Assembly: GCF_000376565.1 (NCBI RefSeq)
Contig: NZ_BARG01000022.1
Span: forward strand, 56,270 to 120,269
Length of the DNA: 64,000 nt
Reading direction: 5' to 3'
Source of the DNA: Streptomyces hokutonensis
Lineage (GTDB): Bacteria; Actinomycetota; Actinomycetes; Streptomycetales; Streptomycetaceae
This document shows positions 18,456-27,068 of this stretch, piece by piece. The translations under genes and the position numbers were made by a program. The notes under the pieces are model-generated. The model did not search any database. It was not told the DNA's origin and saw nothing but the letters and a program-made list of their open reading frames with translations. Position 1 is the stretch's first letter. Each line of letters opens with the position of its first letter.

Positions 18456-20833
18456 GCGGGCGGGCACGACTGGCGCTCTGCGCCTGGGCGGCGACGATGC
18501 TGGCGTCCACCGCGCTGATCCCCCTGGTCTCCCCGGCGATCTGGATCTTCCAGGCCGGCTTCATGCTGGCGATCCAGGCCGGGGTGGGCGCGGCGACCCG
18601 GCGGGTCCCGCTGGCCCGGCCGCTGACCGTCGCGGCGCAGGCCCTGGTCACACTGCTGATGCTGACCCTGGTCTTCGCGCGGGCGCAGGCCTTCGCCGGG
18701 ATCGTCCCGGGCCCCGAGGCCTTCCAGCACTTCGCCGACCTGCTGCAGCAGGGCTCGGACGACGTCTCCCGGTACGCGATCCCGGCACCGCTGCACGACG
18801 GCATCCGGCTGATGATCATCGGCGGTGTGCTGGTGATCGGCCTCGCGGTGGACACGCTCGCGGTCACCTTCCGCAGCGCGGCCCCGGCCGGACTGCCGCT
18901 GCTCGCCCTGTACTCGGTGGCCGCCGGGCTGTCGAACAGCGGCTACGACTGGCTGTGGTTCCTGTTCGCGGCGGCGGGCTATCTGATGCTGCTGCTGTCC
19001 GAGGGCCGGGACCGGCTCGCCCAGTGGGGCCGCGTCTTCGGCGGGGCGCCACGCACCGCGCCGGGCTCGGACTCCTCCGGACCACTCGCCCCGGTCCGCA
19101 CCGGACGGCGGATCGGCGCGGTCGCGCTGGCCGTCGCGCTGCTGCCGCTGCCCACGATCTCGGGCGGCCTGCTGGACGCCGCCGGGACCGGTGTGGGCGC
19201 GGGCACCGGAGGCGGCGGCACCATCTCCGCGGTCAACCCGCTGGTCTCGCTGCGCGACAGCCTGAACGTGGACGAGAACCGCCAGGTCCTGTCCCTGCGC
19301 ACCGACTCGAACGACCTCTCGGACATGTATCTGCGGATCGTGTCCCTGGACGACTTCGACGGCATCACCTGGAAGCCGTCGCAGCGGCATATCGAAGGTG
19401 TGCCGGACAAGTTCCCCACGCCGACCGGTCTCGGCGCCGACGTCAAGCGCGCGAAGATCACGACCAGAATCTCCGCCGCCGACTGGTACGCCCAGGACTG
19501 GCTGCCGATGCCGTACCCGCCCAGCGGGGTGAACATCGACGGCAGCTGGCGCTACGAGCCCGTGGGCATGACGGTCGTGGGTGACCACGGCCAGAACACG
19601 CGGGGGGTGACCTACACGGTCACCAGTCTGGACGTGGAGCCGACCGCAGAGCAGCTGGCCACCGCTCCGGCCCCGTCGAAGGCTCTGGAGACCCAGTACA
19701 CCAAGGTGCCGGACTCGCTGCCGGCGGTGGTGGCCCAGACCGCCCGCCGGGTCACCGCGGGCTCGGCCAACGCGTACGAGCAGGCGGTCAAGCTCCAGGA
19801 CTACTTCGCGGTGACCGGCGGCTTCCAGTACGACACCCAGGTGGACGTCGGTACCGGCCGCAACGCGATAGCGAAGTTCCTCAAGGACAAGCAGGGTTTC
19901 TGCGTCCACTTCTCCTTCGCGATGGCGGCGATGGCCCGCACCCTGGGCATCCCGGCCCGGGTCGCGGTGGGCTTCGCGCCCGGCACCCCGGAGGCCAACC
20001 AGACGGTGTCGGTGGGCCTGAAGGACGCGCACGCCTGGCCCGAGCTGTACTTCGAGGGCATCGGCTGGACCCGCTTCGAGCCGACCCCCAACCGGGGCTC
20101 GGTGCCGTCGTACACCCAGTCGACCACCCCCGGCAGCGACATCCCGGACCCGGCCGGCTCCTCGGCCGCGACGAGCGCGGCGCCCTCGGCCGCCCCCTCG
20201 GCGAGCGAGAGCTGCACGGCCCAGCTGAAGAAGATCGAGGGCTGCGCGAGCGAGGCTCCGGCACTCGCGGCGGGCGACGACGGCAGGGGCCCGTGGTGGT
20301 ATGTGCGGACGTCGCTGCTGAGCCTGGGCGCGCTGCTGCTGCTGACGATCCCGTTCTCGCCGATGCTCTGGCGGACCCGGACGCGCTCGGTACGGCTGGG
20401 CGCGCACGGACGTACGGCGGCCGACGCGGCCCTGCACACGCTGGCCGTGTGGGAGGAACTGACCGATACGGCCTGGGACTTCGGGATCTCGCCGGACGGT
20501 TCGCTGACCCCGCGCAAGGCCGCCGCCCGGATCGTACGGCTCGGGCATCTCGATCCGCCGACCGCCGCCTCGGTGCACCGGGTGGCGGACGCCGTGGAGC
20601 AGGTCCTCTACGCCCCCAGGCCGCAACTGGCGGCGGGGCTCGCTCAGGACGTGCGCCGGGTGGTCGTCGGTTTCCAGGACACGGCGAGCCGCTCCACTCG
20701 ACTGCGCGCGATGATCGCCCCGCGCTCGACCGTCCGGGTGGTGTGGGAGCTGTCGGCCTGGTGGGCGTCCGTGACGGCGCGGGCGGCGGCGATCCGACCG
20801 CCCCTGCGCAAGCCGTCGGGACAGCAGGGCTGA
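18452..20833 (+). CDS. Transglutaminase-fold membrane protein (DUF3488/TgpA type)
   Basis: A 793-residue membrane protein: about six N-terminal transmembrane helices (residues 8-235), an extracytoplasmic transglutaminase-like domain, a Ser/Ala/Pro linker, another helix (about 620-640) and a cytoplasmic DUF4129-type tail. The Cys-His pair of the transglutaminase fold is visible as C484 in QGFCVHFSFAMAAMAR and H527 in DAHAWPELYF. The third position reads RFEPTP, with Glu543 where classical members have Asp. It is coupled by ATGA to the DUF58 gene and closes the moxR operon. It probably acts as a peptidase or cross-linking enzyme at the cell surface; the substrate is unknown. Confidence 0.9.
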   Translation: MSGRARLALCAWAATMLASTALIPLVSPAIWIFQAGFMLAIQAGVGAATRRVPLARPLTVAAQALVTLLMLTLVFARAQAFAGIVPGPEAFQHFADLLQQGSDDVSRYAIPAPLHDGIRLMIIGGVLVIGLAVDTLAVTFRSAAPAGLPLLALYSVAAGLSNSGYDWLWFLFAAAGYLMLLLSEGRDRLAQWGRVFGGAPRTAPGSDSSGPLAPVRTGRRIGAVALAVALLPLPTISGGLLDAAGTGVGAGTGGGGTISAVNPLVSLRDSLNVDENRQVLSLRTDSNDLSDMYLRIVSLDDFDGITWKPSQRHIEGVPDKFPTPTGLGADVKRAKITTRISAADWYAQDWLPMPYPPSGVNIDGSWRYEPVGMTVVGDHGQNTRGVTYTVTSLDVEPTAEQLATAPAPSKALETQYTKVPDSLPAVVAQTARRVTAGSANAYEQAVKLQDYFAVTGGFQYDTQVDVGTGRNAIAKFLKDKQGFCVHFSFAMAAMARTLGIPARVAVGFAPGTPEANQTVSVGLKDAHAWPELYFEGIGWTRFEPTPNRGSVPSYTQSTTPGSDIPDPAGSSAATSAAPSAAPSASESCTAQLKKIEGCASEAPALAAGDDGRGPWWYVRTSLLSLGALLLLTIPFSPMLWRTRTRSVRLGAHGRTAADAALHTLAVWEELTDTAWDFGISPDGSLTPRKAAARIVRLGHLDPPTAASVHRVADAVEQVLYAPRPQLAAGLAQDVRRVVVGFQDTASRSTRLRAMIAPRSTVRVVWELSAWWASVTARAAAIRPPLRKPSGQQG

Positions 20834-20865
20834 GGGGCACGGCCAGGGAGAAGCAGGGCATACGG

Positions 20866-20901
20866 GAGGGGGTGACCACCGGTTTCGGTGGTCACCCCCT
20901 C
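20866..20901. terminator. Bidirectional terminator, perfect 15-bp stem
   Basis: The arms at 20866-20880 and 20887-20901 are perfectly complementary over 15 bp with a 6-nt loop (GGTTTC). The hairpin lies between the convergent transglutaminase gene and the DUF3040 gene, 33 bp and 47 bp from their stops. There is no U-run, as is common for Streptomyces terminators. Confidence 0.85.
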
Positions 20902-20947
20902 ACTCGTGTCTTGAGGAGCGCCGCGTGTGCTGCGGGGCCGGGTGCTG

Positions 20948-21343
20948 CTACTGGCCCTGTTGCTCGTCGCGGCGGCGCTGCCAGCGCTGCTCGATACGAT
21001 CCATGACCGAGCGCCGCTGCCGTCCCTGGCGGCGGGCGTGCGGAGCGCCCGCGGCGGGCTGTTCGCCAGGCTTCGGAGCCTTGCGCCAGCCGGTCACGGC
21101 GAGTACCGCACAGCCCAGCATGACGAGGAATCCCACCACGCTGACCCAAATCTGCTTTGCGACCATTCCTGCCATGAGGAGCGCAATACCTACGAGGAAG
21201 CCGGCCACCGCCTGGTAGACCCGTCGCCGGGTGTACGTGCGCAGCCCGCTTCCCTCAAGCGCTGTCGCGAACTTGGGATCTTCGGCGTACAGCGCTCGCT
21301 CCATCTGCTCGAGCATTCGCTGCTCGTGCTCCGAGAGCGGCAC
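20948..21343 (-). CDS. DUF3040 small membrane protein
   Basis: A 131-residue protein beginning PLSEHEQRMLEQMERAL, the hallmark of the DUF3040 family of actinobacterial membrane proteins. Two hydrophobic segments follow (about 45-62 and 66-84), then a strongly basic tail rich in Arg and Gln. The GTG start is preceded by AGGAGG at 5 nt. DUF3040 genes lie near dcw clusters in many actinobacteria, but the function is unknown. It is a single-gene unit with a 277-bp gap upstream. Confidence 0.88.
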   Translation of the reverse strand: MPLSEHEQRMLEQMERALYAEDPKFATALEGSGLRTYTRRRVYQAVAGFLVGIALLMAGMVAKQIWVSVVGFLVMLGCAVLAVTGWRKAPKPGEQPAAGAPHARRQGRQRRSVMDRIEQRWQRRRDEQQGQ

Positions 21344-21585
21344 GGAGTCCTCCTCATCGTGCAGTCGCCGGGGCGACCCGGGGGGTCCCTTCAGGATAGG
21401 CAGGGAATCGCCCCCGTGAAACCCGCCCCTCTACGCCAATTGACCAACCGGAATCCGCCATGGCCGTTCCGGCTCGCTGAAGCTTCCATTCCCCAGCGGC
21501 CGTCCCGTCATGCCGGGCGGTCTCCCTCGATCATACGGCGCCGGGCCCGGGATCGGGGGGCCTGTGGCGTACTCCATGTGCGGCC

Positions 21586-21604
21586 GAGCCCCTGATCAGG
21601 GCTC
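21586..21604 (-). terminator. Possible terminator of the methyltransferase gene
   Basis: The stretch GAGCCC...GGGCTC contains a short imperfect inverted repeat around TGATCA, 17 bp past the methyltransferase stop. The rest of the gap 21344-21585 shows no reading frame that I support. Confidence 0.4.
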
Positions 21605-21620
21605 CGTCGCGGGAGGCCAC

Positions 21621-22391
21621 TCACGCCTCGCCGGCACCCCGCGTCTCGCCGAGCACATGAAGCTGCGTGGCCACGGAGTGGTACGCCGGGAGCTCGGCCG
21701 CCGCGGCCTCCAGCTTGAGCAGCGCGTCCAGGGCGCCGGGCTCGGTGTCCACGAGCACACCGGGAACCAGGTCGGCGAAGACCCGCACCCCGTGCACGGC
21801 GCCGACGTCGAGGCCCGCGCCCTCGACGAACGCGGTGAGCTGCTCGGCGGTGAAGCGGTGCGGGACGGGGTCGGCGGCGCCCCAGCGGCCGTTCGGGTCG
21901 GCGAGGGCCTGGCGGGCCTCCGTGAAGTGGCCGGCGAGGGCGCGCGCGAGGACGGCACCGCCGAGTCCGGCGGCGAGCAGGCTGAGGACGCCCTCGGGGC
22001 GCAGCGCGGCCACCACCGTGCGGACACCCTCGGCGGGGTCCTCGACGTACTCCAGGACTCCGTGGCACAGCACCGCGTCGTAGCCGCCGCGCTCGACCAC
22101 GTCGAAGAGGCCGTGCGCGTCGCCCTGGACGCCCTTCACGCGGTCGGCGACACCGGCCTCGGCGGCTCGGCGCTCCAGCGCGAACAGCGCGTTCGGGCTG
22201 GGGTCGACGACGGTGACGCGGTGGCCGAGGCGGGCGACGGGCACCGCGAAGTTGCCGCTGCCGCCTCCGGTGTCGAGGACGTCCAGCGCGTCCCGACCCG
22301 TGGCCTTGACCCGGCGGTCGAGGGCGTCCTGCAGGACGTCCCAGACCACGGCGGTACGGAGGGAGGCGCGGGGGCGGCTCGGGTCCGACAC
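21621..22391 (-). CDS. Class I SAM-dependent methyltransferase
   Basis: A 256-residue cytoplasmic methyltransferase. Motif I is VLDTGGGSGNFAVPVARLG (about 37-55), followed by VTVVDPSPNALFALERR, GDAHGLFD and YDAVLCHGVLEYVEDPAEG, then the C-terminal half carries the substrate-binding part. The GTG at 22391 (VSDPSRPRAS) is chosen because GAGGAG lies 9 nt upstream; the frame is open further upstream but that region reads as non-coding. The pattern resembles the SmtA/CmoM group, but the substrate cannot be named. It is followed by the HEPN-like gene upstream in the same orientation, 160 bp away. Confidence 0.88.
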   Translation of the reverse strand: MSDPSRPRASLRTAVVWDVLQDALDRRVKATGRDALDVLDTGGGSGNFAVPVARLGHRVTVVDPSPNALFALERRAAEAGVADRVKGVQGDAHGLFDVVERGGYDAVLCHGVLEYVEDPAEGVRTVVAALRPEGVLSLLAAGLGGAVLARALAGHFTEARQALADPNGRWGAADPVPHRFTAEQLTAFVEGAGLDVGAVHGVRVFADLVPGVLVDTEPGALDALLKLEAAAAELPAYHSVATQLHVLGETRGAGEA

Positions 22392-22551
22392 GGCAGTTGA
22401 CTCCTCGGCGCGGCACCGCCTGTGCACGGCGGAGCGAACGGGCTGCCTCCCTGGCCCGGAGGCGGGCGGCGGGAGGGCTTCAGGCGCCCTCCACCCTATT
22501 GCCTCCGGTGCCGTACCCGGTGATGTGTCTCGCGCGGCGGACCGCGCCGGC

Positions 22552-23091
22552 TCACCCGGCGCGGTCCCCGGGCCGCTCCGGGTCCTGGCGTGGCTGGGGC
22601 AGGACCGGCTGGAGGACGAGCATCCGCTCCACCAGGCGCAGGAACATCGCCACGTCGCGTATGAGGTCGTCGGCGTCCCGGCGGGTCGCCGCGCCCTGGA
22701 TGCCCGCCTCGGCCCGGGCGCGGCGCCGGGCACCGGAGGCGAACAGGGCGCTCCACTCGGTGAGTTCGGGTGCTATCTCGGGGAGTACTTCCCAGGCGCT
22801 TCGGATGCGGGCGCGGCGCCGGGCGCTCGGCTCCGGCTGGGCGCGCGCGGCGAGTACCGCGGCGGCGGTGCGCAGGGCGGCGAGGTGGGCCGTCGCGTAA
22901 CGCTCGTTCGGCGTTTCGAGGACGGCCGCCTCGTCCAGTCCGGCGCGGGCCTGGGCGAGCAGGTCGAGGGCGGCGGGCGGGGCCGTGGCCCGGCGGAGCA
23001 CGGGGTGTACGTCGCTCGCCGGGCCGGTCAGTGAGGGGGCAGGGCCGGGGGCGCGGCGCCGACGGGCGGCGGCTGCGGACGAGTTGGCCAT
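22552..23091 (-). CDS. SAV_6107-family HEPN-like protein
   Basis: A mainly helical 179-residue protein without membrane segments. The N-terminal 25 residues are Ala/Arg-rich and probably disordered. The core (about 30-160) includes LLAQARAGLDEAAVLETPNERYATAHLAALRTAAAVLA, split here at residue 60, which fits the four-helix HEPN fold of the SAV_6107 family known from actinobacteria. I do not see the RxxxxH motif of HEPN nucleases, so RNase activity is not supported. The ATG has AGGAGG 6 nt upstream. It is divergent from the ABC/YhgE/TetR unit and shares the 170-bp region containing that unit's operator. Confidence 0.75.
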   Translation of the reverse strand: MANSSAAAARRRRAPGPAPSLTGPASDVHPVLRRATAPPAALDLLAQARAGLDEAAVLETPNERYATAHLAALRTAAAVLAARAQPEPSARRRARIRSAWEVLPEIAPELTEWSALFASGARRRARAEAGIQGAATRRDADDLIRDVAMFLRLVERMLVLQPVLPQPRQDPERPGDRAG

Positions 23092-23208
23092 GACGAACCT
23101 CCTGTCGTCTGTGTGACGGCACTGGTGCCGTATGTGCCCATCGTGAGGTATGGCACTGACAATCCGTTCTGACCTGCGCTTTTGCTTCGATCGAAGGTTC
23201 GCGTTAGT

Positions 23209-23234
23209 TTTTGCACTGACCAGTCAGTTCAAAA
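23209..23234. promoter_or_regulatory. Probable TetR-family operator
   Basis: Two 12-bp arms, TTTTGCACTGAC (23209-23220) and GTCAGTTCAAAA (23223-23234), flank a 2-bp centre CA and match as an inverted repeat at 11 of 12 positions; the core ACTGAC-CA-GTCAGT is perfect. It lies 27 bp before the ABC ATPase start, in the divergent region shared with the HEPN-like gene. The TetR-type regulator encoded at the end of the same unit is the obvious candidate to bind it. Confidence 0.8.
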
Positions 23235-23261
23235 GACGTCAGCAACAGGGGATGGGGAACC

Positions 23262-23954
23262 GTGGGTGGGGTCGGTGTCACGGCCGAGGACTTCGGGGTC
23301 AAGGGGCCGCGCGGCTGGGCGTTCCGGGGGATCTCCCTGGACGCCGGGCCCGGGTCGCTGATCGCCGTCGAGGGGCCGTCGGGGTCCGGGCGTACGAGCC
23401 TGCTGCTCGCGCTCACCGGGCGGATGAAGGCGTCCGAAGGGACCGCCCGCGTGGGCGAGTTGGCGCTGCCGAAGCAGTCGGCGGCCGTACGACAGGTCGG
23501 CGCGCTGGCCAATGTCGCCGGGGTCACCGACCTCGATCCGGCACTGACCGTCGGCGAGCACCTGCGCGAACGGGCCGCGCTGCAACAGCGGTTCGGGGAC
23601 TCCGTCCGCGCGCTGCTGCGGCCACGGTCCGAGCGGGTGGCCGAGGCGCGGCTGCGGATCGAGCGGGCGCTGACCGCGGCCGGTCTCGACCTCGACTCCC
23701 TGCCCAAGGGCGCCCGGACCGCCGTACGGGACCTGGAACGGCCGCAGGAGCTGCGGCTGTCCATCGCGCTGGCGCTGATCGGGCGGCCGGCGCTGCTCGG
23801 TGTGGACGACGTCGATCTCAAGCTCTCGGACGCCGAACGGGCGGAGATCTGGGACCTGTTGAGGTCCCTCGCGGATTCCGGAACGACTGTCGTGGCAGTG
23901 TCCACCGAGGGGACGGAGAAGGCCGATGCACGCGCCACGACTGGCCGCGCTTGA
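23262..23954 (+). CDS. Degenerate ABC transporter ATP-binding subunit
   Basis: A 230-residue ABC-type ATPase domain protein that should pair with the YhgE/Pip membrane protein encoded next (28-bp overlap). The fold is recognisable from GISLDAGPGSLIAVEGPSGSG (read around residue 30) and ALIGRPALLGVDDVD. However, the catalytic motifs are degraded. Walker A reads GPSGSGRTS (38-46) with Arg44 in place of the invariant Lys. There is no LSGGQ signature (the region reads ERPQELRLSIALAL). Walker B ends VDDVD with Asp where the catalytic Glu normally stands. It may bind nucleotide without efficient hydrolysis. The GTG start follows GGGGA. It is the first gene behind the 23209-23234 operator. Confidence 0.82.
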   Translation: MGGVGVTAEDFGVKGPRGWAFRGISLDAGPGSLIAVEGPSGSGRTSLLLALTGRMKASEGTARVGELALPKQSAAVRQVGALANVAGVTDLDPALTVGEHLRERAALQQRFGDSVRALLRPRSERVAEARLRIERALTAAGLDLDSLPKGARTAVRDLERPQELRLSIALALIGRPALLGVDDVDLKLSDAERAEIWDLLRSLADSGTTVVAVSTEGTEKADARATTGRA

Positions 23955-26010
23955 GCTGCGGCGCTTCGGCAGGGGCAAGCTGCCGCGCGCCGCGCTCGTC
24001 GCCCTCCTGCTGCTGCCGCTGCTGTACGGCGCCCTGTACCTGTGGTCCTTCTGGGACCCGTACGGCCGCCTGGACCGCATCCCCGTGGCGCTCGTCAACG
24101 ACGACCGGGGAACGACCGCCGGCGGGAAGAAGCTCACGGCGGGCGACGACATCACCCGGGGACTGCGCGAGAGCAGGACGTTCGAGTGGCACGAGGTGAG
24201 TGCGGCCACCGCGCGGAAGGGCGTCGAGGACGGCACGTACTACTTGTCGTTGACCATGCCGGCCGACTTCAGCCGGCGCATCGCCTCCAGTGCGGGCGAC
24301 TCCCCGGAGACGGGCGCGCTCCAGGTGCGCACGAACGACGCGAACAACTACATCGTCGGCCAGATCTCCCGGACGGTGTTCAGCGAGGTGCGGTCGGCCG
24401 CGTCCACCAACGCCTCGCGGACCTTCCTGGACCGGATCTTCGTGTCGTTCTCCGACATCCACGGCCAGACCGTGAAGGCGGCCGACGGCGCCGACAAGCT
24501 CAAGGGCGGGATCGGGACGGCCGAGGCGGGCTCCAAGGACCTCGCCGACGGGCTGAAGGACGCCAAGAAGGGCAGCGGGAAGCTCTCCAAGGGCCTGGAG
24601 AGGCTCGACACGGGCGCGGGCGGCCTGGAGGACGGTTCGAAACAGGTGGCGGCCGGGACGCAGACCCTCGCGGACACGGTCAACGGGGTCGCCGGCAAGG
24701 TGGGGCCCTTCCTGAAGGACAACGAGAAGACCATCGGGGACACGGCCCAGTTGGTCGCCGACTCGGCGAAGACGATCCGCGCCAACCTCGGCACCCTGGT
24801 GAAGGCGGCCCCGGTCGCCGCCCGGGGAGCGCACGCGGCCTCGGACACCCTGGACGACGTCTACAGGGCGCGCTGCGAAACCGCCGTCCTGGATGACGCC
24901 GCCTGCCCCGACCTGAAGAAGGCCGCCCAGGCCGCCTCGGACGTGGCGAAGGTCGCCGACGACGTCAACAGCCTGGTGGCCGACCAGAACGGCGACCTGA
25001 AGAAGCTCGACACGAACCTGCGCACCCTCCAGACGCAGGCCCAGGCGCTCGCCGACCGCGCACCGCACCTCTCCGAGGACCTCGACGACGCGGTGGCCAG
25101 GATCAACAAGCTGAACGACGGCGCCGGGAAGGTCGCCGCGGGCGCCAAGACCCTGCACACCGGGCTCGGCACGGCCAAGACCGGCGCGACCGCCCTGGAC
25201 ACCGGGGTCGGCAGGCTGAAGACGGGCGCCGTGGACCTCAGCGGCGGCCTGTACAAGCTCGTCGACGGCTCCGGGAAGCTCGCCGGCGGACTGCACGACG
25301 GCGCCGCGCAGATCCCCGACTACGACAAGCAGGACCGCGAGCAGCGCACCGGGGTCATGGCCGACCCGGTCCAACTGGCCTCCCAGGACCTGCACAAGGC
25401 GCCCAACTACGGCACCGGATTCGCCCCGTACTTCATCCCGCTGTCCCTGTGGGTGGGCGCGATGGTGGCCTACATGCTGATCACGCCGATGAACCGGCGC
25501 GCGCTCGCCGCCGGTGCCCCGGCCCGGCGGATCGCGCTCGCGGGCTGGCTGCCGGTGGTGGCGGTCGGGGTGCTCCAGACGGTGGCCCTGATGGCCGTAC
25601 TGCACTGGGCGATCGGTCTGGAGATGGCGCACGCGGCCGGCACGGTCGGCTTCCTGTTCCTGGTGTCGGCGTGCTTCGCGGCGATCGTGCAGTGGCTGAA
25701 CGCGCGCTTCGGGGCGGCGGGCCGGATCCTCGTACTCGCCCTGCTGATGCTCCAGTTGACGTCGGCGGGCGGCACCTATCCGGTGCAGACCAGCCCGGGC
25801 TTCTTCAACGCGATCCACCCCTTCCTGCCGATGAGTTACGTCGTCGAGGCACTACGGAGGCTCATCACGGGCGGCGGTCTGGAACCCGTGTGGCACGCGT
25901 GCGTGGTGCTCGTCGCCTTCACCGCGGGCGCTCTCGCGCTGACCGCGCTGTCGGCGCGCCGCCGCCAGGTGTGGACGCTGGACCGGCTGCATCCGGAGCT
26001 GAGCCTGTGA
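23926..26010 (+). CDS. YhgE/Pip-family membrane protein (ABC-2 permease-like)
   Basis: A 694-residue membrane protein of the YhgE/Pip family, related to ABC-2 type permeases and phage-infection proteins; actinobacterial relatives include MmpL-independent export systems. It has one N-terminal helix (about 21-41, RAALVALLLLPLLYGALYLW), a large extracytoplasmic region (about 45-500) and about five C-terminal helices (505-680). The external region carries the typical series of Gly/Leu/Asp-rich repeats (GADKLKGG, GSKDLADGL, GSGKLSKGL, GAGGLEDG, GAGKVAAGAKTLHTGL). It overlaps the ABC ATPase gene by 28 bp and the following regulator's frame, so the three genes form one unit. The cargo is unknown. 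Confidence 0.9.
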   Translation: MHAPRLAALELRRFGRGKLPRAALVALLLLPLLYGALYLWSFWDPYGRLDRIPVALVNDDRGTTAGGKKLTAGDDITRGLRESRTFEWHEVSAATARKGVEDGTYYLSLTMPADFSRRIASSAGDSPETGALQVRTNDANNYIVGQISRTVFSEVRSAASTNASRTFLDRIFVSFSDIHGQTVKAADGADKLKGGIGTAEAGSKDLADGLKDAKKGSGKLSKGLERLDTGAGGLEDGSKQVAAGTQTLADTVNGVAGKVGPFLKDNEKTIGDTAQLVADSAKTIRANLGTLVKAAPVAARGAHAASDTLDDVYRARCETAVLDDAACPDLKKAAQAASDVAKVADDVNSLVADQNGDLKKLDTNLRTLQTQAQALADRAPHLSEDLDDAVARINKLNDGAGKVAAGAKTLHTGLGTAKTGATALDTGVGRLKTGAVDLSGGLYKLVDGSGKLAGGLHDGAAQIPDYDKQDREQRTGVMADPVQLASQDLHKAPNYGTGFAPYFIPLSLWVGAMVAYMLITPMNRRALAAGAPARRIALAGWLPVVAVGVLQTVALMAVLHWAIGLEMAHAAGTVGFLFLVSACFAAIVQWLNARFGAAGRILVLALLMLQLTSAGGTYPVQTSPGFFNAIHPFLPMSYVVEALRRLITGGGLEPVWHACVVLVAFTAGALALTALSARRRQVWTLDRLHPELSL

Positions 26011-26072
26011 CCTCGCCCAGGACCTCGGCACCCGTGCCCACCGCAGGAGCCGGGCCTGTGAGAATCAGGCCC

Positions 26073-26702
26073 ATGGAAAGCAGCAGCACCCCGTCGGGCG
26101 GCAGCACGCGCCGCGAGGCCACCCGGCAGAAGCTCTACGAGGCGGCCGTCACGCTCATCGCCGAACAGGGCTTCTCGGCCACCACGGTGGACGAGATCGC
26201 CGAGCGTGCCGGGGTCGCGAAGGGCACCGTCTACTACAACTTCGCGAGCAAGTCCGTCCTCTTCGAGGAGCTGCTGCGACACGGCGTGGGCCTCCTCACC
26301 GCATCCCTGAGGGAAGCCGCCGAGCAGACCGCGCGGGACGGCGGCAGCAAGGTGGACGCCCTGGACGCGATGATCCGCGCGGGCCTCGGCTTCATCGCCC
26401 GCTACCCGTCCTTCACGCAGCTCTACGTGGCCGAGCTCTACCGCACCAACCGCGCCTGGCAGTCCACGCTCATGGTGGTGCGCCAGCAGGTGAACGCCGC
26501 CATCGAGGACGTGCTGCACGCGGGCGTGGCGAACGGCGAGTTCAGCCCCGAGATCGATGTCCGGCTGACCGCGGCGGCGCTCGTCGGGATGGTCCTGGTG
26601 GCCGCGCTGGACTGGCAGTCGTTCCAGCCGGAGCGCTCCCTGGACGACGTCCACTCGGCGCTGTCCCGGCTGCTCCAGGGGCGGGTGAGCGGAGACCGCT
26701 GA
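26073..26702 (+). CDS. TetR-family transcriptional regulator
   Basis: A 209-residue dimeric repressor-type protein. The N-terminal helix-turn-helix is clear: REATRQKLYEAAVTLIAEQG, then FSATTVDEIAERAGVAKGTVYYNFASKS, ending in the YYNF pattern. The C-terminal ligand domain is helical. The ATG at 26073 lacks a good ribosome-binding site; in-frame GTGs at 26058 (with AGGAG upstream) and 26007 (overlapping the YhgE stop) are alternatives that would add 5 or 22 residues. Third gene of the ABC/YhgE unit, whose promoter region has a strong palindrome (23209-23234). Autoregulation and control of the exporter are inferred. Confidence 0.9.
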   Translation: MESSSTPSGGSTRREATRQKLYEAAVTLIAEQGFSATTVDEIAERAGVAKGTVYYNFASKSVLFEELLRHGVGLLTASLREAAEQTARDGGSKVDALDAMIRAGLGFIARYPSFTQLYVAELYRTNRAWQSTLMVVRQQVNAAIEDVLHAGVANGEFSPEIDVRLTAAALVGMVLVAALDWQSFQPERSLDDVHSALSRLLQGRVSGDR

Positions 26703-26843
26703 GCGCACGCGCAGAAGCGCCGGTCCGTTGTGGCCGCGTCCCCCGCGGGCCGCCCCGAACCGGCGCTCCCTTGTGCTTCCCCCGTACGTTCCCCCTGTCG
26801 GAACCCCCGTCGGTCAGTCCCCCTGGGTTCCCCCGTGCCTCGC

Positions 26844-26865
26844 TTCCGCCGATGTTCCGGCGGAA
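26844..26865. terminator. Hairpin in the gap after the TetR gene
   Basis: A 7-bp stem TTCCGCC/GGCGGAA (26844-26850, 26859-26865) with an 8-nt loop lies in the 366-bp gap 26703-27068. The gap is unusually C-rich on the plus strand and holds no reading frame that I support. The hairpin may terminate the ABC/YhgE/TetR transcript, although it is 140 bp past the stop. Confidence 0.35.
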
Positions 26866-27055
26866 GGAGCGGCCAAGGGCGCGGGCCCCGTTCCGCCGCC
26901 CCGTGTCGGCGGTACCGGAGCCGCGCCCCTTTCCGTGTCTCCACTCTCTCGTTCGCGCAGGTCGCACCCCATCCGCGCGCGTACTCAACTCACTCCCTAG
27001 GTACGCATACTCAGCCGTACGCACTCAGGCCCAGGACGCCCTGTTGCCGAGTGGT

Positions 27056-27061
27056 TACTAT
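27056..27061 (+). promoter_or_regulatory. -10 element for a leaderless DUF4126 transcript
   Basis: TACTAT is followed by exactly 7 nt and then the GTG at 27069. That spacing places the transcription start on the first base of the start codon. No convincing -35 element is visible. Confidence 0.55.
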
Positions 27062-27068
27062 CGCCCCC

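Noticed and set aside
18128..20626. Open minus-strand frame of 832 codons across the DUF58 and transglutaminase genes
   Set aside because: Antisense shadow caused by high third-position G/C. Composition is Arg/Gly/Asp/Val-rich with no domain, and the plus-strand genes are clear.
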